Shown here: positions 1 through 6,134 of the stretch, piece after piece
How positions within the stretch are numbered: the stretch's first letter is position 1
How the letters are laid out: each line of letters starts with the position of its first letter
Source: Candidatus Equihabitans merdae
GTDB lineage: Bacteria > Bacillota > Clostridia > Lachnospirales > Lachnospiraceae
DNA: 6,134 bases
NCBI GenBank assembly: GCA_018065025.1
Contig: JAGHUB010000415.1
Location: 1 to 6,134 of the forward strand
Direction of reading: 5' to 3'
Program-made: the position numbers and the translations under genes
Notes under the pieces: model-generated
The model's input: the letters and a program-made list of their open reading frames with translations, nothing else
What the model was told of the DNA's origin: nothing
The model's database searches: none

Positions 1-32
1 CCTCAAATACTGATGAAAACGGAAATACACTT

Positions 33-1142
33 ATGAAAAAAGTCATCGCATTTATCGCACAGGAAACGGTTCTTACCGTGGCATGGATTCTGGCCATCAT
101 CTCCATGTTTTTCTTCCATCCTTCTACCGACTACATTGAATATATCGATGTGAAATCTTTAGGCATCTTGTGGTCCCTGATGGTAATCATGGCCGGGCTT
201 AAAGAAACCGGCTTCTTTGATAAGATCGGTGAAAAACTTCTGAAAAGAGCAAAGACCGGTCATCAGCTGGCCCTGATCCTTATCTTCCTCTGCTTCTTCT
301 CCAGTATGTTTATCACCAATGATGTGGCACTGATCACCTTCGTTCCTTTTGCCATCTTCATGCTGGATGCCTGTGACAGAGAAGATCTGCTGATTCCTGT
401 GATCACCTTCCAGACCATTGCTGCTAACCTGGGCAGCATGCTGACCCCCATCGGCAATCCCCAGAACCTGTATCTCTATGGCTTGTCCGGCATGTCCATT
501 GATGACTTTATTGCCTTGATGTTGCCTTACTCAGCCTTGACAGCGGTGCTTCTGCTTATATCATCCTTCCTGCTGAAAGACAGAAAGCATCCCCTTAAGG
601 TCCGCCTCAATCCCCATAGCTTTAATAAAAGACAATCCGTTGTCTACGGCATTCTTTTCTTAATTGCTCTTCTGGTAGTTTGTCGACTGATTCCTTTTTA
701 TTATCTGGTCTATGCAGTTCTGGCAGTGGTCTTCTTCATGGACAAAAAGATTCTTATCGAGATCGACTATGCCCTGCTCTTCACTTTCGTAGGCTTCTTC
801 ATCTTCACCGGCAACCTGGGCAGACTGCCCTCTGTGGTCGCCGTCCTGACTAATCTGGTAAATGGTCACGAAGTACTGGCGGGTGTTCTGTCCAGCCAGT
901 TTATCAGTAATGTGCCGGCAGCCCTGCTCCTGTCCGGTTTCACAGAAAACCTCAAGGGACTTATCATCGGTGTCAACTTCGGCGGCCTGGGTACTTTGAT
1001 TGCCTCCATGGCCAGCCTGATCTCCTTCAAGAGTCTGGCCCATGCCAAGAATCACATCAAAGGCAGATATTTCATCTACTTCACTATTGCCAATGTGATC
1101 TACCTGGCCATACTGTGGGGATTCTATTTAATCCTTTCATAA
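33..1142 (+). CDS. Ion-transporter-superfamily (ArsB/CitMHS/SLC13-like) membrane permease
   Basis: A 369-residue polytopic inner-membrane protein, hydrophobic nearly throughout, that fits the ion transporter superfamily (CitMHS/ArsB/DASS-type fold, secondary anion or cation-coupled carriers). Two half-repeats are visible. The first carries TND at residues 95-97 followed by GSMLTPIGNPQNL (134-146). The second carries SNVP at 292-295 followed by NFGGLGT (315-321). Paired Asn-containing re-entrant hairpins like these line the substrate site in this superfamily. The loop at about 181-200 is basic and probably cytoplasmic. The substrate (dicarboxylate, citrate, arsenite or other anion) cannot be read from the sequence. 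ATG 33 has no clear Shine-Dalgarno, and its frame stays open to the left edge, so the true start could lie upstream. The MKK...ETVLTVAWILA beginning nevertheless looks like a normal N-terminus for this family. The ATG also overlaps a TGA in frame 1 (ATGA), which would suit translational coupling to an upstream gene. The gene ends just before a terminator, so it is probably the last gene of its unit. Confidence 0.85.
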   Translation: MKKVIAFIAQETVLTVAWILAIISMFFFHPSTDYIEYIDVKSLGILWSLMVIMAGLKETGFFDKIGEKLLKRAKTGHQLALILIFLCFFSSMFITNDVALITFVPFAIFMLDACDREDLLIPVITFQTIAANLGSMLTPIGNPQNLYLYGLSGMSIDDFIALMLPYSALTAVLLLISSFLLKDRKHPLKVRLNPHSFNKRQSVVYGILFLIALLVVCRLIPFYYLVYAVLAVVFFMDKKILIEIDYALLFTFVGFFIFTGNLGRLPSVVAVLTNLVNGHEVLAGVLSSQFISNVPAALLLSGFTENLKGLIIGVNFGGLGTLIASMASLISFKSLAHAKNHIKGRYFIYFTIANVIYLAILWGFYLILS

Positions 1143-1147
1143 AATAT

Positions 1148-1187
1148 GCGCTCACCTGATGGTGGGCGCTTTCTTATTGTATTTTTT
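1148..1187 (+). terminator. Rho-independent terminator after the permease gene
   Basis: A 9-bp stem (GCGCTCACC at 1148-1156 with GGTGGGCGC at 1161-1169, one T-G wobble) closes a TGAT loop. It is followed by a T-rich tract (1170-1187) ending in six T. It starts 5 nt after the permease stop codon and separates the permease from purA. The AAAATAT on its left gives only a weak U-tract for the opposite strand. Confidence 0.9.
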
Positions 1188-1208
1188 AGCGAATTAAAGC
1201 AATTTACT

Positions 1209-1237
1209 TTGTTTATTTTCCGCAAGGATGCTAATAT
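1209..1237 (+). promoter_or_regulatory. Extended -10 sigma-A-type promoter for purA
   Basis: The -10 element TAATAT (1232-1237) is preceded by TGC at 1229-1231, an extended -10. A weak -35, TTGTTT (1209-1214), lies 17 bp upstream. Transcription would begin near 1244, giving a leader of about 30 nt that contains the ribosome binding site. This makes an upstream in-frame ATG at 1247 an unlikely start. No purine riboswitch fits in so short a leader, and no convincing PurR box was found. The assignment is by motif only. Confidence 0.6.
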
Positions 1238-1240
1238 TAA

Positions 1241-2545
<1,305 letters not shown>

Positions 2546-2601
2546 TCATTCAAAAAAAGCGATCTTTCAACAGCATCTCAACTGATTCATAAATGAATAT
2601 C

Positions 2602-2638
2602 AAAGACCTCGACTGAATCTTACAGTCGAGGTCTTTTT
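2602..2638 (+). terminator. purA: Strong Rho-independent terminator of purA
   Basis: A perfect 14-bp stem (2602-2615 with 2623-2636, AAAGACCTCGACTG and its complement) has a 7-nt loop and a run of five T at 2634-2638. It begins 57 nt after the purA stop. On the minus strand it lies downstream of the convergent sce7726-like gene, but no proper U-tract follows there, so it is mainly a + strand terminator that may give partial termination of minus-strand transcripts. Nothing else recognisable was seen in the rest of 2546-2717. Confidence 0.93.
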
Positions 2639-2717
2639 ATGTATTTACTCATATTTGCAATTGGGAGCCATATTGCTTATGTGGCATCAAAAGAGCGCGA
2701 AATCATTCTCTCTAGGG

Positions 2718-3416
2718 TTAAACCTTCACACGCTTCTTCTTACCGGCTCGCTTGGGGCGGCGTCCCTGCTCGGCACGATAAGCGTTAATGGTTTCCGCTA
2801 TAGTGGTATAGTCTCTGTTCATTAACTCGGCGCAAACCTGTTTCTTTAATTCTTCCGCCGGCACCGTCTCCATCATTTTCTTGACCAGATCCAACTTGCT
2901 TAACCTGGCATACTTGTGCATGCGGTTTATTTCCTGTATGTGGGCCAGCTCCGGCCGCCAGAGAAATGAGATCTGATTTCTAAAGAGAATGGTCTTTTCT
3001 CGCTTGGGATTACGTTTGGGCTCTCTCAGCATATAGAAGTCAACCTTCATGTCCACCATCTTACCTGCCGGATTACTTTCACCGGAAGATATGGTTTCGG
3101 CTTGGTCATTGAATTCTTCTACCGTAATAATTCCCCAGTACTCCGGCACATGTTCTTCGATATGCTCGGCATGGGATGAACCGACCACCACCATGTTGTA
3201 ATCAAAGAAGCGATTGTAATCCTTGACCTGTCGATCCAGACGGACGTAAGTATCTGCATCACTTTTGATCTCGATTCCCCAGATAGCCTCTTCTGTGATC
3301 ATCATCACATCGGCCCGGGACTTTCCGATCTGCTTCTCTTCAATAATGCGATTGTTGCCTATCTTCTCATCCAGGTACTCAAACAAGGGCTCCCGAATGT
3401 CTTTATCATATAGCAA
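2718..3416 (-). CDS. sce7726-like protein with PD-(D/E)xK nuclease-type core
   Basis: This 232-residue soluble protein resembles the sce7726 family (function not established) in its N-terminal half. The core has the restriction-endonuclease-like pattern: Asp36 in RADVMMI, then Glu49-Ile-Lys51 (WGIEIKSD), then RQVKDYNRFFD (62-72), and a predicted strand MVVVGSSH (75-82). These are the places where PD-(D/E)xK enzymes hold their metal-binding acids and lysine, so a nuclease or nuclease-derived DNA-binding role is plausible but unproven. PEYWGI (91-96) is also typical of the family. Residues 130-210 are helical, and the tail (about 214-232) is strongly basic, suggesting nucleic-acid contact. The start is TTG at 3416-3414. 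The frame has a stop (TAG) 27 nt upstream and no ATG or GTG between. A Shine-Dalgarno AGGAAGG lies 10 nt before the TTG. The gene stands alone, divergent from the surface protein gene and convergent with purA, with no methylase or antitoxin partner in the window. Confidence 0.75.
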   Translation of the reverse strand: MLYDKDIREPLFEYLDEKIGNNRIIEEKQIGKSRADVMMITEEAIWGIEIKSDADTYVRLDRQVKDYNRFFDYNMVVVGSSHAEHIEEHVPEYWGIITVEEFNDQAETISSGESNPAGKMVDMKVDFYMLREPKRNPKREKTILFRNQISFLWRPELAHIQEINRMHKYARLSKLDLVKKMMETVPAEELKKQVCAELMNRDYTTIAETINAYRAEQGRRPKRAGKKKRVKV

Positions 3417-3426
3417 AGCTGTTTTT

Positions 3427-3433
3427 CCTTCCT
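3427..3433 (-). promoter_or_regulatory. Ribosome binding site supporting the TTG start
   Basis: On the minus strand these bases read AGGAAGG, 10 nt before the TTG at 3416-3414. The spacing is slightly long, but this is the only Shine-Dalgarno-like site near the only available start codon of the frame. Confidence 0.65.
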
Positions 3434-3447
3434 GTATGGCTTTCTAC

Positions 3448-3458
3448 TATAATATAAT
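3448..3458 (+). promoter_or_regulatory. Tandem consensus -10 boxes for the surface protein gene
   Basis: TATAATATAAT contains two overlapping perfect -10 hexamers (3448-3453 and 3453-3458). No good -35 lies 16-18 bp upstream of either (TTCCTT at 3425-3430 is the nearest), so the promoter may be weak or activator-dependent. Transcription would start at about 3460-3465, leaving a leader of about 55-60 nt before ATG 3521. Confidence 0.55.
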
Positions 3459-3482
3459 GCAATATGTTTAAGAATATGTTAA
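3454..3482 (-). promoter_or_regulatory. Possible promoter of the sce7726-like gene
   Basis: Minus strand: TTAACA (complement of 3477-3482, five of six matches to the -35 consensus), a 17-bp spacer, then CATTAT (complement of 3454-3459, four of six matches to the -10). The start would fall near 3447, about 30 nt before the TTG. The region is very AT-rich, so chance matches are easy. It overlaps the leader of the divergent surface protein gene. Confidence 0.4.
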
Positions 3483-3499
3483 GATATGTGAAACTATGT
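3463..3499 (+). repeat. Four TATGT motifs spaced about one helical turn apart
   Basis: TATGT occurs at 3463-3467, 3475-3479, 3485-3489 and 3495-3499, with starts 12, 10 and 10 bp apart. The flanks are similar too: AATATGTTTAAG, AATATGTTAAG and GATATGTGAAA. The array lies just downstream of the + strand -10 boxes and over the putative minus-strand -35. It could be a multi-site operator or simply a decayed AT-rich tandem repeat. The pattern is visible in the sequence; any function is inference. Confidence 0.45.
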
Positions 3500-3507
3500 A
3501 CTTTCTT

Positions 3508-3513
3508 AAGGAG
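3508..3513 (+). promoter_or_regulatory. Ribosome binding site that fixes the surface protein start
   Basis: AAGGAG with a 7-nt gap to ATG 3521. It rules out the in-frame ATG at 3464, which would place 19 unusual residues before the signal peptide, lacks a binding site and sits at the expected transcription start. Confidence 0.88.
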
Positions 3514-3520
3514 AAACATC

Positions 3521-3595
3521 ATGATGAGAAAGCCTTATTCTATATTTGCATCACTGCTTTTAAGCACAGCTATGATGGCAACATCCGTATGTGCT
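3521..3595 (+). other. Signal peptide coding segment
   Basis: It encodes residues 1-25: a positive n-region (MMRKP), a hydrophobic core (ASLLLSTAMMA) and a signal peptidase I site with Val at -3 and Ala at -1 (VCA before YD). The Cys at -2 does not fit a lipobox, as the residues before it are ATSV, so lipoprotein processing is unlikely. Confidence 0.88.
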
Positions 3596-5728
3596 TATGA
3601 TATAACCCCTGCTGATACAAGTGCCGCTGCTTCTATTCTGGAAAATGTAGCCGACGGTGACATCTTATCTGCCGATGAAATCGACGCCATCATGCAGGCC
3701 GAATACCAGGTTGATAAAGCTGGTTCCGCTTCGGAAAATACTCTTACCGGAGCTTCTGCCATCACCGAAGAATTAAATGCTGCAAGCTTATCCGGTAGAT
3801 GTGGTGCTGACCTGACCTGGGAATACGATGAGGAAGAAGAGATTCTGACTATCCGTGGCCAGGGCAAAATGTATCCCTATACCTACAATAAAGAAGAAGA
3901 TGTTTCCAGTGCTCCCTGGGCTAATCTGACTGTCACCGGTATCATCATCGAAGACGGTGTCACAAGTATCGGCCACTATGCATTTGCCGCCTTACATGAC
4001 CTGACTGAAGTCCTTATCCCCAATTCCGTAACATCCATCGGCGAATATGCCTTCATCAATTGCTCTCAGCTGACTTCTGTCTCACAGATTCCCGATGGTG
4101 TATCTTCTTTGACAGGCACATTCAGCGGCTGCTCAAATCTGGAAGAGGCTCCCGCCATTCCTGATACCGTTGCATCCATGGACTATACCTCCTCCGGATG
4201 CGAAAGTCTCTCTGCTGCCCCGACCCTTCCCCAGTATCTGACAAGTATGTATGGTACTTTCAATAAATGCTTCGCATTAGAAGATGCGCCGGCAATCCCC
4301 GCAACGGTTGCAGACATGCGCTATGCTTTCAGCAACTGCAGCAGCCTGGCCGCCATGGCTCCTATGGCTGGTGCTCCTGCACAGATGGCCTGGGCTTATG
4401 CTAATTGCACAAGTCTTTCCCAAATCGTTAACCTGCCGGAAGGCATCATCAATATCAATTATCTTTTCTACAACTGCACAAACCTGCCGGAAGGACCTGC
4501 TCTCCCGGATTCTATCAAGCAGATGGCTTACACTTTCTATGGATGCACCTCATTGGAAAGAGCACCCTCTGTTCCGGTCAATGCCAATAATATCAACTAT
4601 GCTTTCTATGGCTGCACTGCTCTGGAAGGCGATGTCAACATCACAGCTCACAATCTTCTGTATTATCAGAAGTGTCTTGGCGGTCTGAATCCGAATCAGC
4701 ATCTCCGTATCAACCACACACCGGAAAATTCAAAGGTGGTTAAAGAGATCGTTGCCTCCATGGATATCCCCACTGAAGAAAGCCGCAGTCTTATCACCCG
4801 ACTGGGCGGAAATACCCGTATTGAAACTTCTCTGTTGACAGCCGATCGTGACCTGCTTCTCAGAAACTATGATGGTGCTAAGTTCAGCAACATGGTTCTG
4901 GCTGCCTCTCATACCTTCCCTGATGCTTTGGGTGGTTCTGCACTGGCCATCGCTATCGATGCCCCCATCATTCTGGTGGATCAGAATGATCCTTCACAGG
5001 CCATCAACTATGTCGTGGATCACATGTCTGCAGATGGTACAGTTTACATTCTGGGTGGTACCGCTGCCGTGCCGGACCTGGTTGATAACACACTTGGCAG
5101 TATGGGATTAAAGATTGAACGTATTGCCGGTAACTCCCGCTATGATACTAACCTGAAGACCATCAAAGCTACTATGGATAGAACTCAGACAGACAGTATC
5201 TATACTTTGTTGGTGGCATCCGGTAGTGGTTATGCCGACAGTCTCTCTGCTTCTGCTACAGGCAATCCCATCATGCTGGTTGGGGACAAGCTTACAGATG
5301 AGCAGGCTGAATTCCTGATCGATCATGATGTTTACGAAGTCATTATCCTGGGTGGCACTTCAGCTGTCAGCGAAGAAGTCTTCAATTCTATTAGTGAACT
5401 GATAGAGCCTGACGGCCACAATACCAAAACAAGCCGTTTAGCCGGTGAGTCACGTTTTGAAACCTCAAAACTCATTGCCGAAAGATTCTACAATTACTAC
5501 GGACATGAAACCACCATGGGTCTGGTATACGCCTGGAACTTCCCGGACGGTCTCTGTGCAGGTCCTCTGGTATATCGTCAGCTAAGCGGCCTTCTGTTGG
5601 TAGACAATGACAATACCAAAGAAGCCAAGGAATTCTGTCAGGCACAGAACACCAACGAAGTCTACATCTTCGGTGGCAGCGCCCTGATTTCTGATGAAAC
5701 AGCTACAAACATCGTATGGGGCAGATAA
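3521..5728 (+). CDS. Secreted cell wall protein: BspA-type leucine-rich repeats plus three CWB2 repeats
   Basis: A 735-residue exported surface protein. Residues 1-25 are a signal peptide (MMRK, hydrophobic core, VCA before Tyr26). Residues 26-93 are a low-complexity Ala/Ser/Asp/Glu-rich linker. Residues 94-140 are the pre-repeat module common before BspA-like repeats (CGADLTWEYD, LTIRGQGKMYPY, APW). From about 140 to 387 run leucine-rich repeats, first in the classic form (GVTSIGHYAF, IPNSVTSIGEYAF) and then as a 23-residue variant built on CxSLxxAPxIP. Residues 427-735 hold three CWB2 repeats starting RLGGNTR (427), RIAGNSR (534) and RLAGESR (639), each with a later GGT/GGS motif. In known clostridial proteins three CWB2 units form a trimeric-like module that holds the protein non-covalently to an anionic wall polymer. 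The repeat region would be the exposed part, perhaps for adhesion or ligand binding; the ligand is unknown. No LPXTG motif or transmembrane anchor was seen. The gene is probably monocistronic. Confidence 0.92.
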   Translation: MMRKPYSIFASLLLSTAMMATSVCAYDITPADTSAAASILENVADGDILSADEIDAIMQAEYQVDKAGSASENTLTGASAITEELNAASLSGRCGADLTWEYDEEEEILTIRGQGKMYPYTYNKEEDVSSAPWANLTVTGIIIEDGVTSIGHYAFAALHDLTEVLIPNSVTSIGEYAFINCSQLTSVSQIPDGVSSLTGTFSGCSNLEEAPAIPDTVASMDYTSSGCESLSAAPTLPQYLTSMYGTFNKCFALEDAPAIPATVADMRYAFSNCSSLAAMAPMAGAPAQMAWAYANCTSLSQIVNLPEGIININYLFYNCTNLPEGPALPDSIKQMAYTFYGCTSLERAPSVPVNANNINYAFYGCTALEGDVNITAHNLLYYQKCLGGLNPNQHLRINHTPENSKVVKEIVASMDIPTEESRSLITRLGGNTRIETSLLTADRDLLLRNYDGAKFSNMVLAASHTFPDALGGSALAIAIDAPIILVDQNDPSQAINYVVDHMSADGTVYILGGTAAVPDLVDNTLGSMGLKIERIAGNSRYDTNLKTIKATMDRTQTDSIYTLLVASGSGYADSLSASATGNPIMLVGDKLTDEQAEFLIDHDVYEVIILGGTSAVSEEVFNSISELIEPDGHNTKTSRLAGESRFETSKLIAERFYNYYGHETTMGLVYAWNFPDGLCAGPLVYRQLSGLLLVDNDNTKEAKEFCQAQNTNEVYIFGGSALISDETATNIVWGR
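3992..4681 (+). repeat. Ten leucine-rich repeat units of exactly 23 residues (69 bp)
   Basis: Counting from the residue at the Cys position, units start at Leu158 and then at Cys181, 204, 227, 250, 273, 296, 319, 342 and 365. Every step is 23 residues with no indel. The consensus is roughly C-x-S-L-x-x-A-P-x-I-P-x-x-V-x-x-M-x-Y-x-F-x-x. The DNA copies have diverged, so this is a protein-level repeat rather than a recent tandem duplication. The fifth Cys-bearing unit (273-295) has a degenerate middle (MAPMAGAP), and the last unit is eroded. Confidence 0.9.
4799..5728 (+). other. Three CWB2 (cell wall binding type 2) repeats
   Basis: The units begin at residues 427, 534 and 639, about 100 residues each. 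Each starts R-[LI]-[GA]-G-x-[ST]-R-[IYF]-[ED]-T, has a central segment for a buried strand (APIILVD, NPIMLVG, SGLLLVD) and ends near GGTAAVPD, GGTSAVSE or GGSALISD. Three tandem units is the usual number for this wall-anchoring module, so the anchor looks complete. Confidence 0.92.
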
Positions 5729-5751
5729 TAAACTTAGTATCATCACAACAT

Positions 5752-5785
5752 AAAGAGGAGAGCTGATATCACAGCTCTCCTCTTT
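5752..5785. terminator. Bidirectional hairpin between convergent genes
   Basis: A perfect 14-bp stem (5752-5765 with 5772-5785, AAAGAGGAGAGCTG and its complement) has a 6-nt loop, ATATCA. The arm ends give T-rich tails on both strands (CTTTCGTTGTTT on +, CTTTATGTTG on -), each only moderate. It lies 23 nt after the surface protein stop and 16 nt beyond the end of the minus-strand DUF554 gene, so it probably serves both. Confidence 0.82.
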
Positions 5786-5801
5786 CGTTGTTTAGCATTA
5801 T

Positions 5802-6134
5802 TCAGAACATACCGATGATTGACTTGATAGCCATCCAGATGGGCGGCACCAGAAGTGCCGGCAGCATATTCAGCGTTTTAATTCGTGTGGTGGCCACAAA
5901 GTTGATACCGATGGCAATGATGATACCATAACCTACCATGCACAGCTGGCTCATGAGATTACCTGTCATCAGTACAGGCTGAAGCAGCCCTGACAAAAGG
6001 CTGATACCACCCTGATAGATCAGAACGACTAAAGATGAGAACAGAACACCTACGCCCATGGATGCTGCCAATACGATGGAGCTGACACCATCCAGTGCGC
6101 TCTTTACAAGCAGGATGGAACTGTCTCCGCTGAT
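5802..6134 (-). CDS. DUF554 family membrane protein (C-terminal part, cut by window edge)
   Basis: Only the last 110 residues are present; the frame runs open to the right edge, so the start lies outside. The segment GDSSILLVKSALDGVSSIVLAA, the following GVGVLFSSLVVLIYQGGISLL and the end TRIKTLNMLPALLVPPI match the C-terminal half of DUF554 (YdfK/YqgA-like) integral membrane proteins, which are about 220-240 residues long and of unestablished function. Hydrophobic stretches suggest several transmembrane helices in the visible part. A TTG or ATG inside (6071 or 6059) could be mistaken for a start, but the conserved family sequence continues upstream of both. The gene is convergent with the surface protein gene and shares its terminator hairpin. 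Confidence 0.85.
   Translation of the reverse strand: MSGDSSILLVKSALDGVSSIVLAASMGVGVLFSSLVVLIYQGGISLLSGLLQPVLMTGNLMSQLCMVGYGIIIAIGINFVATTRIKTLNMLPALLVPPIWMAIKSIIGMF

Noticed and set aside
660..1055. Minus-strand open frames opposite the permease gene
   Set aside because: They give Gln/Asp-rich sequence complementary to transmembrane codons, with no binding site and no family resemblance.
1211..1231. Possible PurR box upstream of purA (TTTTCCGCAAGGA)
   Set aside because: Only the CCG core and AT flank fit the Bacillus PurBox; the GAAC part does not match and no second inverted box is present.
2665..2688. Imperfect inverted repeat GCCATA...TATGTGGC after purA
   Set aside because: The arms do not pair without gaps, and there is no T-tract to make it a terminator for either strand.
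3645..3690. EF-hand or dockerin-like DGDILSADEID in the linker of the surface protein
   Set aside because: Only part of a calcium loop is present, there is no duplicated segment as in dockerins, and the acidic linker composition explains it.
4284..4688. Plus-strand open frame within the leucine-rich repeat region in another frame
   Set aside because: It is a shadow of the repeated coding sequence and has low-complexity composition.

Overview
The window looks like chromosomal DNA from a Gram-positive Firmicute, most likely an anaerobic clostridial (Lachnospiraceae-like) bacterium. Three things point there: AGGAGG-type ribosome binding sites, an exported protein ending in three cell wall binding type 2 (CWB2) repeats, which are typical of clostridial surface proteins, and BspA-like leucine-rich repeats of the kind common in gut and rumen Firmicutes. 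The genus cannot be fixed from the sequence alone, and no phage, IS element, CRISPR array, rRNA or tRNA was seen.

Left to right on the + strand: an ion-transporter-superfamily permease (33-1142) ends in a strong hairpin terminator. A short intergenic region with an extended -10 promoter then drives a monocistronic adenylosuccinate synthetase gene, purA (1274-2545), closed by a 14-bp perfect hairpin terminator. A minus-strand gene follows (3416-2718) for an sce7726-like protein with a PD-(D/E)xK nuclease-type core, starting at TTG. It is transcribed divergently from a large surface protein gene (3521-5728) across a 104-bp AT-rich intergenic region that holds both promoters and four iterated TATGT motifs. 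The surface protein has a signal peptide, ten leucine-rich repeats with an exact 23-residue period (nine carrying a Cys at the same position) and three CWB2 repeats. A shared hairpin (5752-5785) separates it from a convergent minus-strand DUF554 membrane protein gene that runs off the right edge.

The genes do not form one pathway. Almost every one is bounded by its own terminator or promoter, so this reads as a housekeeping and cell-surface stretch of single-gene units. The points most worth a second look are the substituted motifs in PurA (aspartate loop and guanine-recognition motif), the exact 23-residue Cys-marked repeat ladder, and the iterated motif between the divergent promoters. I saw no clear evidence of a wholly new multi-gene system.
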